Assembly (NCBI GenBank): GCA_024699855.1
Contig: JAMPIQ010000003.1
Span: 4,154,001 to 4,218,000, forward strand
Reading direction: 5' to 3'
Source: Aphelenchoides besseyi
Lineage: Eukaryota > Nematoda > Chromadorea > Rhabditida > Aphelenchoididae
DNA: 64,000 bases
The position numbers were made by a program, and so were the translations under genes. Numbering within the stretch: the first letter of the stretch is position 1; each line of letters begins with the position of its first letter. This document shows, one piece after another, positions 26,801-38,044 of the stretch. The notes beneath the pieces were generated by a model. That model was not told the origin of the DNA. It saw nothing but the letters and a program-made list of their open reading frames with translations, and did not search any database.

Positions 26801-29800
26801 ATGACGCAATTCGAACAGAAGTCACTAATCAACGACAAATGTTGATTGGAAGCTTAAGTGGAAGTTGTTTGGAACGAACGTCGTAAACGAATTGAACGGC
26901 GATCGAAATATCCGAATAATCGTCGAACAACTCGGAGATTAGTTGATTGCGGGCATTCTGAGACTTCAGCTTTCTTGAAATCGTGACACAACTTCAACGG
27001 TTATCGTAAGCAACACGAAAACAACACCCGATACCTCAGAGTTTTTATGCAAGCAATCAATTAAAAGCTCGAAGCATATAAGACGGTGCCCAAAAATACG
27101 GTAACTCAAATATGAAATTCCGTGAATAAAGAACCCGAAGTTAGGAAGAACAGTTGGAGTAAATTTAAAGAACAAACGTGTACTCGGCCGTAAACAAAAC
27201 AGAAAACGATCCGCTTGGTAAATTTGTTGATTGGATTCCGCAAAAGAAGTCGGTGGACAGTCGAATGGACATAAGCGGGGGCGATAAGTTCGGATAAAAA
27301 GATTCCAAAAAGCGTTTCCGTGATTAGAAGCTGTGAGGCAAAGAACTGCAAGCGTGCTCTCCGATTCACGGATCAACGGGTTGTGCACTCGACCGTGTGT
27401 TTCGGGATTTAGAGTCCATGGGCCTCCACAACCGAAAACGTTGCAACCGACGGTATTTCCGTTTACCGTAGAAACGAACGGTCAAGCGTAGGCGATACGA
27501 AACGCTTGTGACAAAACTGATGGGTTTGCAGATGATATTTTTGCATAAGATACAAACTGGTTTTTGTTGCTTTTCGGTTAATCACGTCAACAGGTGACCT
27601 CTGGTCACGTTTGCAATTTTTGTATTCGAAGAGTACTCGCGATATGATTGTCGCTGAAATACGAGTAACGGCAAACCGAAAGAAGGTAAGTAGTGGAATT
27701 GTATTATTAAAGTTTGTAGTTTGATGTTAACTGACGAATCGAAACACTCTCGACGATTTGGAAAGTGCAAGAAAGTTGCTCAAGAAAAAACCCGAATACC
27801 AAGGGGTCGAAAACCACGATAGGCTCTTCGATGGTTATATACGCGAACGATATCGATTGTTCTTTCGTCGTTCAATTGTACCAATTTGTTTGGTTTCTGT
27901 TCGACAGTCGGTTTTATGTTTGAGTTCGTTTAGTGTATTTTTGGGTACGAAAGAATTCGATTAGACGTTTTCAATCAAATGACGTTGAACTGAAGTCAAA
28001 CGTTCTTCTGCAAATCAAATCGCACGAATTAAGCTCCTTGTTCTCGTACAATCTCTCAGTAAACAGCTGGAAATCGAATTAAGTCGATGACTGTTTTTGT
28101 TGATTTTAACTCCCGATCGTATTTTTGATTATTGGGTTAAGTTTTGGCTTCGGCCGAGACAATTCGTGCCACACGCAGCAAAGTTGAAATGTGGTTTTCG
28201 AAAGTAAACGGATGTCAAGGTACAAAGTAAAGGGCAATGGTCAACAGAGAACGCTCAGATTCGAAAACAAATAGAACAGAAATCGGCTACAACTTCTGCA
28301 GTCTGATCTCAACTCGACTAAGCGTCGACTATCGTTAGCTTCTTCGAGGAGATTCCTGAGACTCAAAATGCTGAATTTGTTTGTAAGAAAGATGCCAAAG
28401 CGGAAATTATGTTTATGTGACGCAATCGAAAGTAAACGGAAAGTCCGCAAATGTTTTTGCTACTCGTCTCGACTAATGAATCGAAACACACGGTACAACG
28501 GAAGTCTTGTTATTACGGTCAATTAGTGAGGTCACGAATAGAAGTTCGCAAAAAATTCTGAAGTTTGCCGGAACTATCCACTAAGATAAACACAACTTTC
28601 TATTTTACCCAAGAAGCGAGAAGTTTAAAAACAGAATTTGAAGGCTTCCGCATCCAATAGATTTCATTTCTGGAATACCAATGAGTTCCGAGACTAGAAA
28701 TCGCTACTTAAGAAATTAATTCAATTTATCCACTTGACAACAAAAGAATTTATTCAACCTATTAGAAAATTTACATTGACCTCGTTTACAAGATGGTTTT
28801 GCTTCTTATGTTTCTGTGACAGATTCCGAGCGTGTTCGGGAAAATACGATGCAAGTTCACGTTGCTTGCTTTGATGACCTAATCGACTTTGCTCGAAATT
28901 CTCGAACATTCTTTAGTCGACGGATTCATCGCAAATAGGGTGTTGGCCTTAGGTAGTCAATACCGAGAATTGAGAGCATGGTTTTGAACATGTCGACGGT
29001 TTAATGTCGTATCCATCAATTCCATTAAACGATTAAATGACAAAAATAAACACAATGACAGTGAAGCTCGACAGATCAAACAATAATACAAAAGCTGAGC
29101 TTTCAATGGCTTAGCTGCTTCTTTAGTTTATGTTCTTCTTTCATAGTGCTTTCAACTTCGACGATTTGTTTTGAATTCCAGTTTGTAAACTGATGTAGAA
29201 ATTGTCCTTTCTAGCTTGTTTTCTTCTGTGAACGCATTCCGACGATCGCTCTACGAGAATTTCAAAGATCTACTTGACGCTTTTTACAATAGAAACAATC
29301 ACAAGCTTCTGGACAATTAAATTTAAAGTCAATTGGTTGATGCAACTTCTGGTTATCAAGTCTGAGGGTTGACTTTTAATTCGCATTTGATTAGAACTCT
29401 CGAGGGAGCTGACTGCGCGACTCCCAAACGTCATAAACAAATTGAGTTCTGTTCGATTCGGTAATCGCGCGCTGTGACGGAAGTCAACTAACGGACGACA
29501 GAAATTCGTTGAGTGTTGGAGTGGTCCGGACTGTTCGTTTAGCACTTCGAAGACGATGTTCGCCCTTTTTCGCTTGGCAGATTCTCTTTGACCTTCGGAG
29601 TTGGTCGTCGCTTAGGTTTCCCACGAAATGTGCAGGTTGCTCGAGTGTCTATGGCCATTTGTCGCGTATTGCTGCCAACGAATGTCCGTAGCGTATGTTT
29701 ATCGGGTATTTTAATCGCGCCGTTAACGCGCTTCTGACTTCTGATTCGCGCCGTTTTGTATCTTTCGGACGAATAATTCGAGACTTTTTGTTTTCGCGGC

Positions 29801-30331
29801 TTCTTTCCCTCGGTTTTTATATACAAAAGTCTTTATGAAGAGCCGTCAATGACTACTTTAATCGTTGGTATTGCTTTTGGAATTCAAATTTCCACTACAA
29901 CTCGACGGTCCTCTTTTGTTCTTACGCGTCTTAAGCGCGAAACCAACGCGCGAAATGTCGAGAGTTGACGGACAACGAAAAAGAAGTCGCGCAACTGCGG
30001 CATGAAAAATTACGTCCCCAACTCGGACACAATACTCAATCCGCTGGCTTTTCAATTGTCCTCAAACGAGCGACCAGAAACACATTTTTGTTCAGCGCCA
30101 ATCTTCAAATTTGCATAAGCGAATGGCTGCCGGAAGACGGCACTAAATTCGCGTCTTTAAGTTTTCCGTTTTTTATTCGATTTACGTGGCAGTCGTTTGA
30201 TCAGTTATTTAGAAGAGAACCGAAGATGTCGTGTGGAACAGAAGGATATCCGCTTTGACGCGTACAACTTCGATTAACCTGTTGATATCGTTTCGGTTAT
30301 GTCCACGAATTAGGAAGCAGCTTTTGTGAAG
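17838..30331. other. 12.5-kb gene desert
   Basis: Only short frames occur on both strands (longest near 125-140 codons, e.g. 19815-20192 +, 22508-22885 +, 26966-27388 -). None shows a recognisable domain, a chain of phase-compatible exons or consistent codon choice. The first few hundred bases probably contain the missing 5' exons of the BTB gene, and the last part the promoter of the gene at 30332. A cluster of overlapping + frames at 23167-24365 is the least random-looking part but gives no protein I recognise. Candidates for the content are distal regulatory DNA, ncRNA or decayed mobile DNA. I see no tRNA, rRNA or long tandem repeat. Confidence 0.5.
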
Positions 30332-32209
30332 ATGGTCAGCAGCCGAGATTGGCGCAATTGGCCGCTGGAATTGTCGAGAATGTGGGCGAACGTACATCGA
30401 TTCTTAAGACGTGGATTTCATGTCGATCGAATGTCCTTTGCTGTACTTTGTGCCTTCGCGATTAGTCTCCTTCTTTTAGTGGTAAGTTGACGAGAACGTT
30501 TTTCCGTGGGGACGCGCGGAAAACAGTCGAACGTCTCGTAAATGCCACTTGGGAGAACGAGTAGTAGTAAGGTTGGTTGGAATGCGGAACACTGGTGGCC
30601 CGTTGGCTTAGTTTCTGGGTGGCCAGTTTGCGCAATCCATTGGGTTTCTTTTTCGTTTTTTGGTGGGTATAACGAGCGGAGGGTTAACGTTTCTAGGAAA
30701 TGAGATCTCGGGGTCTTTAAATTGGACGGTCTCGAAGTTTTTCGTCAATCGAAACCAACGAAAATGTTTAACTCAATTTTACGTTTCAGATCTGCATGCC
30801 GTTGATATGCTGTTGTCGTCAACGACGTCGAGAACGAGCATCAAAACGAGAAACAAGCGAACCGATCAAAGTAATTCAACACCGTTAGCTTCTTATGATA
30901 TCTATTCTAGCGCCGATTTCCACTTACTGTCGCTCGTTTCGAAGAATTCGATGCACTTTCGCCGTTGATCGTCTCACCGACTAGTAATCCGTCATCAGTT
31001 CGACAAAAAGTTGTTTCTATTCCAATGTTTATTTTAATTGTTGTTCTTTTAGCGCTCTGAATCGGAGATTCGAGAATCTCGTGAACTTTTCCTTCGTCAA
31101 CATATTCGTCGCGCCGATGATTCTCCTCCGCCACTTAGACGTTTCAACGGACGAACACAAATTGTCCCGTTGACCGGGAGTTCAAATCGATTGTGTAAGA
31201 ATACAACCAAATAAGAAAGAAAGTTCTAAATCGTTGTAGCCCGACCGTTGGCTGTACCGCTGTTAAACACACCGGAGAGTCGAATAACATCATTTGAAGC
31301 GATAACAACGAAAAGTTGTGCTACAATCCCCGAAGACGATGAATTGGAAGCAGATGAGGAGGAAACATTGAATGCAGGACGTCGTTGCTATGAAGACAAC
31401 GGAACAATTGATGATTTGATTTCGATTGATCGAGTAAATCAAATGAAAGTTGAAGGTCATATGAATTCAAATTTAGACTTACATCTCCACTAGCAAAGAC
31501 CCCCGACAAAGATCAGCCATTCCAAACACTCGACCTTTACTGCCGGCCTACGCGCCATCACCGATTTGTGCTCCCGAATTTCGAGTAAACGATCAATCTA
31601 AGCCAATAATTCTTCTTATTTAGTTGAATCCGCCCAATTATTCTCCACCCGCACCTCCTATTGTACCAGCTCATGGATCAATTCCTTCAACACCCGTTCA
31701 TCGACCGATTCCAAGTCGTCACGATACCGTCGGACAGTCGAACTTGTCGAGTCCCGAGATGTCGAGCTGCGGCGGTTTTGGATCAATGATGGAAACAACT
31801 GGATCAGTTAGTGACAGTTACATGATTCCAATGGACGTTGATGTTGACGAGTTAATCGAAAGACAACAACCCATGGATCGTGTCTACTACAATGAAGAGG
31901 GCGAAAAGATGATCATTACGGAGCTAGATCAATCATCTGGAGATTCGTCTCAGCTTAAGAGTTTACCGTTGCAAAGGCTTGTTTTTGTTCGATAATTTTG
32001 GTAAATTGGTTTTGTTTAGGATTGAAGAAGAATCGGAACAATTCGAAAATCCATCGTGTATTAGTCAATTTCTCGGCTCTTCTTCGAATTCCGGTCTCTC
32101 CAAATACAACAACAATCTTCTGAACAACAATCCAACAGTCAATGGGCAGAATCTTCGCATTCCACGTTCCATTTCACAACAACTCGAGTTTATGAATAGC
32201 ACGAACTGA
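30332..32209 (+). CDS. Single-pass membrane protein with long cytoplasmic-type tail, 438 aa, unrecognised
   Basis: Eight exons (30332-30481, 30790-30870, 30911-31009, 31053-31194, 31240-31433, 31477-31584, 31624-31976, 32020-32209) sum to 1317 nt in one frame. The start MVSSRDWRNWPLEL is followed by basic residues and one hydrophobic anchor (about residues 34-57, MSFAVLCAFAISLLLLV then ICMPLICCC). A polybasic stop-transfer RQRRRERASKR and a long Ser/Pro-rich, partly acidic tail follow (PEDDELEADEEE; NPPNYSPPAPPIVP; RVYYNEEGEKM), ending in an Asn-rich stretch. Features fit a signal-anchor protein with palmitoylatable cysteines and an adaptor-binding tail; that is inference. The last intron (31977-32019) starts with GC, not GT, yet frame and size fit. 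No family recognised. Confidence 0.75.
31977..32019 (+). other. Putative GC-AG intron of 43 nt
   Basis: Exon 7 ends CAAAG and the following bases are GCTTGT. Removing 43 nt to TTTAG restores the frame (Q-R-I-E-E-E). No GT donor nearby keeps the frame. It is either a GC-AG intron with a weak donor or a sequence error. Confidence 0.5.
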
Positions 32210-33063
32210 TGTGTGCAACGGGTTCCGTTTATATACTTTCATGCAATTTATCAGTACTTCCTGCCATTTTGTTTCTTTTTATTTTTCACACCGTAAAGAT
32301 TACAAAACGAAGATTTGAAACGGCGTAATCGTGTGGGAAGAACAACGTGGAAAAAACCGTGTGGACGACCGAAACACTAATGTTCGGTTGATGAATAGCC
32401 GTCCGTTAAACGGCCGGGATGTTAAAAGCGAACAGAAAGATGAATAAGACGGAAAGGAACGTGTTTATTAAAACGCGTTATTAAATATTAAGACCTTAAC
32501 AAATTATGATTCTAGAACGAACAATTGATTGCAACTAATGAGGTACAGTTAACATTGAATCTAACAATGATAAGTTCTTGGAACCTCTCAACGTGAACAC
32601 ACTTGTGATGATCGGACGATGAGCGTCGAAGATTCGCAAACAAAATACGTCGATTACAAAAGCATAAGCATGAATGAAAGAGATTCTAGAAGCGACATGC
32701 ACCTAGGAAACAACAGAGAGAACAACCGGACAGACAATTCATAGGCCCCGTTAAAACGACTAAATGAACATCGGGAATTGTAATAGGTCTCAATAAGTTA
32801 AGTAATTGAACTACATGAAAATAGAGATAGATGGGGCATAGAGATAGATGGGCATAGAGATAAATGAAACGACCGCGTATGTTGTACGGAAAAAAGAGCG
32901 AGATATTCAGTCAATCGTCAAGGGATTTAGCAATCTGAGACAATGGCAACTACGAAGAACTACGAAAATATCAAATTGGAATAATCGAAACAATCGCCGT
33001 AACTTTCATCGAATCCTGTTCGATGGATTGATTACAATTGTGCTTCGAATAAATAAATGAAAA
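32210..33063. other. Convergent intergenic region, no gene supported
   Basis: Between the membrane-protein gene (+) and the end of the nuclear-receptor gene (-). AT-rich. It contains a short tandem repeat at 32821-32869. Confidence 0.45.
32821..32869. repeat. Short tandem repeat, about 16-17 bp unit, three copies
   Basis: Unit close to CATAGAGATAGATGGG: copies begin near 32821, 32838 and 32854, the last one diverged (ATAGAGATAAATG). A simple replication-slippage repeat. Confidence 0.75.
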
Positions 33064-36000
33064 TTACGAAAATTTGAACTCGATGGGCGGAGTACATTGT
33101 TGAGGCGATGAATGTCGTGAAGTACGATCGTAAAATTCGGAGAACGGAGGATTTGGCATTAGACCTGCGGAGCCGGTGGCGGGTGGAATAGCGGGCGGAG
33201 TGTGTGAATCGAAACCAGTGAATGGAGGTGGATATTGATTACCGAAATAGAAATTGGCTTGTTGAGAGAATGCTTCGCCCATTTGTGGTTGTTGCATTGC
33301 CAATGGTGCGGGTTTCGGTTGACGATGAATCAATTGCTGTTGAGCTTCGGCTTTCGCTTGTGCAGCCCGCTCTTCCATTTCGAGTCCAAGTGCCAGAATT
33401 GAATCCAACGCAGAGGCCTCGTCCATTGTTGAATGAGAGCTGAGGGCCGAAGCAGTGCTCGAATTACTCATGCAACTAACGTTTGTATCGAATGCCAACG
33501 TATCATCAACTTTCAATTCGGGCAATTGATTCGATTGTCCGGTTTGAGTTGCGGCATCGACGCGAATTTTGGCACTTGGTGATGACGCGTTGTGTTGTTG
33601 TGGCTGCATACCGTTTTGCAGTAAAATCTCAGCAAGTAGCGGATCCAATGATTGAATTCCGAACATGTTTGCCAAAGCAAAGTTTTCATTGTAAATCGCT
33701 GATATTTTAGCAATCGACGGTAACAAAAGCAAAATGTTGGCGAAACGCGAACTCGCAGCACTCAACGACATATTTCCGTAACGCTCACGAATGAACTGGA
33801 ACAGAGCGTTTTGCACTCGATCACGAATCTGGGCCAATGCTTCTGAACTTGTTAGAGAGCAACCACAGCTTTCTGAATCGTTTGAATGTTAGTTACATTC
33901 TATTGGATTGACTGCTTACCACCATCTAACAAAATTAACGCTGTAATTGCCGCTCGTTCAGCCTCAAGCAGTTGGAGTTTGCGGATCGGTCGAACTAACT
34001 CGTCCAAAATGCGTCCGGTAAGATTGTTAGCCAACAAACTGAAACAATCGGTATATTCACTTTTACAACATGAATTCTGACTTTGTATCCAAAAGATGGC
34101 GTGGGGGATTTCGCGGAACAAGTGCACCGTTACACAAACACAGTGCATCACGATCTTGCATCATATTCGCCGTGTTGGTGGCCTTTTGCCATGCACTGAA
34201 AGCGGCGAACGAACTGCGAAGAATCGCGTATTTCTCATGGGTGTTTTCCAAACGTGCCAAAGAGAACAGTCCGTTAATCCAACAGATATTTGAAATGGCA
34301 TAGTGTTTCATTGCGTCTGACAAGTTCTCAACACTCGAAGTGCGCATGATATCGTTTGTCATCTAAAACTCTCAATAACAACTGTTTGTGGTATTGGAAA
34401 CGTACTGGTTTGCGATAAGATTCGAGCAAATTGCGATTCTCAAAAAGATCGAAAAGCGAAACGTCGGGCTCAGGTTTAATATTCGCAATTCCGATTCCCA
34501 TTCCAAAGAACGTAGTACTCACATCACTGAATGGTGACGGATCGTGACGATATTCAATGTCGAGCAAAAAGTTAAGAAGTGCGTCTTCTGGTTGTGAACT
34601 GTTGGAATCGAAAGGCATCGGTGGAGAAGATTCGCAGCTTTCTTCGCGACGGAACTTCCGTTTACGAGGATTTTTCTGTTTTCCAATTCTAGAAATGAAA
34701 ACAATAAGATCATGGGTTTCCATTTACTTACATATCACGATCTGGACGAATTGCTTCAATTTCCATTCCAACTTGAAGGCATCGATTGAACCGACATGCT
34801 CTGCATGAATTTCGTTGGTCTTTGTCAATCGAACATTTTTGCATGAAACGACACGAGTAACTTTGATTGGAACGAATTGAACGCCGGAAAAATCCTTTGC
34901 ACCTAAAAACAACGGATTAGATTATAGTGGTAGACAAGCTTTTATTTATGGCAAATCCCATTTTGTTTAAACGAAACTTTCAGGTTTGTTGAATTCATTC
35001 GTAAATCGAGTTGGTTAATGTATTGTCATGGCCAATTTGATTTTGGAATAAACCAATCTTTCATTTGTGTTTGATAATAGCGGAAATTTTTAACCAACGG
35101 TGTATAATAACTTGATGAATTTTCGAAACCTGCTTATCAATCGCACAGTTTAGTTGCATGTGGAATGTATGGAAATCAAAATGCCGAAAGTGAGAGAAAA
35201 TGGTAGGATTTTCATTCTTTTCACGCTTGAGCATTTGAAGCAGTCGAAAAATTTTGAATGGTAAAAAACGTCGATTTGCAACTCGTATGGTTTGAGTAAT
35301 CGTGGTGTATATTAATAATCACGTGTAAACCATATTATATTTTAGTGGTACGAATTGTTTCGACATGGATGAGGACGCTTACGATTCCGCGGTTGAGAAA
35401 ATAAGGGATCATACACGGTAAAAATTGAGATGAGAATTGTTATTATATTTTAATTTTCGCGACTTCATACGGAATATACAAGCTTCAGCTACGATTGATC
35501 CGCTCGTAAAAATGTTCAAGTTCCAGTCATTGGATAGTGCTTCACGATGTTTTCACACATTGTAGAACAGTTAGTCGTTACTAAAAATTTAAGATTTACG
35601 TTTGATATCATTAGGCATAGCTGTCAATCGTTCAAATTTGAATCTCGTTGCGGGCTCGTTGATCACAGCCATTCCGTTGGAGGTTTTACGATACGAATTT
35701 GGTAATCGAGTTATGGCCGTTGGAGACGACGTTTTAAATTTGAGCGGGTTTTATGCGTTGAGAAAAATCATTCAAAATATACATTTTGGGTAAATCGGAA
35801 CTAAAAATATTGTAGACAAATGCACAGATTGCAAATTCTTTTGATCAACCCGTTGAAACGGTTCGGTTTTCGGGCGGGCCAAAATGATGTAAAATCTCAA
35901 TTTTTGATGCAAAAACAATAATTTTCACATAACATTATTATTTATCGAACGCTATGCCTAGCAAGTTATTTTGCAATCGTTTCGCAGTTGTTAACAGATA

Positions 36001-38044
36001 ACACATTGTCATGTTGAACGTAGGATGAAATTCTTGAGAGCTGCGTAGGATCATTCGTCCGATGAGCGAGTCGTGCCGCGGGTAACTAAATACCGCGGTT
36101 GTTTCCGTAAGTAGTATTTAATTAGTTGTGCGATAATAGGATTATTTTAAGGGTCGCGGTATCGTGCTTCGTTTCTATTAGATCCGATTTTTTTGCATTT
36201 CAGCGCTAAAACCCACTGGCAACAAAAACACCGGTCGTTAGAGTCAAAAACTCAAACACAGGACGTCTGAAGAACGAAAAGCGATAAATATAGTTCCGGA
36301 AAAAATTAGTCGGTTTGATCCTGACAGACTGATTACCTGGGACAATGTCAATGTAAGAAATTAAAACACATTAAAATAAACTGAATTATTTAGACAGAAT
36401 TGCAACGCGACAATTTGCCTCCAGATTAAGATCAGGTAAAAAGTCAATTCAGAAAAGAGGCTTCCGAATTGACAGATGTGCAACTGAACGTCACACTCGA
36501 TAAACTCACAACTTCGGTTTTGCCGTTTGTTTCGACTTTAACTACGTCTCCAGCTAAAGCCACGTCTTCTACGGTTAGTCCCGTTAAACCGAATGCTTCA
36601 GTTCCTATTCAACAGGATGCTTCGATTCAACCTGCTGCTTCATCATCAACGGTCAAGAAATATGCCAATTCGTTTTCAATTTACAGCTTACAAACTCAAA
36701 AAGCTCTTTCGTGGTTCATGCGAAGAACGGAAAAACTTGGAGCGCAAAATGTCGGCAAAACTATAATAACGGCTGCAATCAAGAAGTTTTTGGGCTGTGA
36801 AACAGTATGCTATCTTGAATCAGTTGGAAAATAGCATCTGAACGAACGTGGAAAACAATTCAATTTGCAGTATCATCTCAGAGCGTATGATGAGTTATAT
36901 AACTTCAAGCTCAGCGACCATACAATTAACGCACTTGTTTGTTACGCCCGTTCGAAGTATTATCGCGCCAAAGGAGCTACCGAGACATTGAACCGCATCT
37001 TCGCAAACACAATCGTAACGCAGGAAAAGGTGGAAGTAAGTTCAAGAATGATTATCGTTCTGATATTTTGATTTAGGAGATCTATCGAAATCATACAGTC
37101 GTTTTGAAGCAGGTCAAAGAAGCGTATTGAAACAACTAAGAAACCGAAGATGTCGTCGAGGTCACTGGCTCGAAATCAGCTACACGTGCATCAAAAACAA
37201 CACACTCATCGAGCAACTTTGACGAACTGCCAACAAAGCGATCCCGTAATTAAGCGACACTACGGTTATTCAGTTTTTGCTGATTAATCTGCCGGTTTTA
37301 CGCCAATTCTCATCAATAGGTTTCATCATTTTTTTTGACTACTCACATTAATTTTAACTTTTGAAACATTTTCTCATGAATAAAAATTTCGATTTTGGAA
37401 TAAACCCATCTGCCATGTGTGTTTGATAATAGTGGAAATTTCACGAACCCATAGCAGCAGCTGACCTAAAAATACGTTAATTATTAATGGAAAACTACAC
37501 GATAAATATTTTTCGCAATATCAACAAGTTTCCGTCCCAAGTAGATCTTTCACAAAAACCGTTAATTGGCCAATAAGTTTCCCTACAAATCTCACTTCTC
37601 GAACATTCCCAAAATAATTGACCACAAATTATTGTGTACGTGTGTTTACCAGCACTCGATTACCTTCTACGAGTAAACAATCGTAATTGAAAAGCGTGAC
37701 AATGCGAACGACTTCCGCACTCTCGCCGTTGAACCCCCACGGTCTTCTGCGTCGTAAACGATACAATTGAGTTTTCTTTTCTTGATTATTCAATAACCAA
37801 CGGAACCAATAAACAGAAGACCGCGAAAATGAGATTTGTCTGCTCCAAAAATTGGCCAAAAAAAGAAACTTTCCGATCCCCGAAGGTGCACACCAAAACA
37901 CGATGGTCTGGTGAATAACAAAAAAAGTTTGGATAGCAACCATTTTTGTTAAGATAATAAGAGCACTTACTCCGTAATGTCGACCGGAACTCCGATCACC
38001 ACAAACAAGACAGCGATTGTCGGGTTCGATGAGTTGTCGTTCCA
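33064..38044 (-). CDS. Nuclear hormone receptor (NHR), DNA-binding domain split by a 3-kb intron
   Basis: The first visible coding exon (from ATG 38044) gives MERQLIEPDNRCLVCGDRSSGRHYG, the first half of zinc finger 1. The next recognisable exon (34902 onward) gives CKGFFRRSIRSNQSYSCR, CSIDKDQRNSCRACRFNRC and LQVGMEIEAIRPDRD, the end of finger 1 and finger 2. Then follow a basic hinge (KQKNPRKRKFRRE), LBD exons with SVENLSDAMKHYAISN, KYAILRSSFAAFSAW and LCLCNGALVPRN, helix-10-like RAAITALILLDG, QNALFQFIRERYG, an AF-2-like DPLLAEILLQ, and a long Q/S/P-rich tail to the stop at 33064. The LBD style is that of the expanded nematode NHRs. Missing: the V-[SA]-C-E-G stretch joining the two DBD halves. 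Phases (0 out, 1 in) require about a 13-nt exon that I could not place. Ligand and targets unknown. Confidence 0.82.
35039..35089 (+). repeat. Direct repeat, left copy (51 nt)
   Basis: Matches 37391-37441 at 46 of 51 positions, beginning GATTTTGGAATAAACC and ending GGAAATTT. It contains AATAAA, so it may be a duplicated 3' UTR end. Confidence 0.85.
35365..37253 (+). pseudogene. Spliced gene-like unit with several in-frame stop codons; decayed gene or recoded gene
   Basis: Coding-like exons with phase-compatible splice sites: ...-35579, 35615-about 35791, 36024-36106, 36204-36351, 36394-37035 and 37077-37253. The 5' end is uncertain; MDEDAYDSAVEKIRDH at 35365 may be the first exon. Translation is protein-like throughout (VAGSLITAIPLEVLRYEF; ISRFDPDRLITWDNVN; SIYSLQTQKALSWFMRR; YHLRAYDELYNFKLSD; basic tail PTKRSRN), yet is interrupted in frame by TAG at 35573, 36046, 36239 and 36832, TAA at 36427 and 37137, and TGA at 37128. 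No frameshift is needed anywhere, and splice sites are intact (donors GTAAGT, GTAAGA; acceptors TTTAG, TTTCAG). The stops sit where Gln (or Arg for TGA) would read naturally, each one C-to-T change away from CAG, CAA or CGA. No family recognised. Pseudogene is the default call. Confidence 0.5.
37391..37441 (+). repeat. Direct repeat, right copy (51 nt)
   Basis: Partner of 35039-35089. It lies 138 nt past the last stop of the unit at 35365-37253 and carries an AATAAA, consistent with its 3' end. Confidence 0.85.

Larger units (their letters stand above)
34903..37970 (-). other. 3-kb intron of the nuclear receptor hosting an opposite-strand unit
   Basis: Separates the two halves of the DNA-binding domain. 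It contains a spliced + strand gene-like unit (35365-37253) and two 51-nt direct repeats (35039-35089, 37391-37441). A micro-exon completing the P-box region should also be here. Confidence 0.6.

Noticed and set aside
35365..37253. Ciliate-type alternative genetic code for the whole window
   Set aside because: Recognised genes terminate at normal TAA, TAG and TGA (for example ALDH TAG, aminotransferase TAA, channel TGA) without in-frame stops, and the introns of this unit look like the host's.
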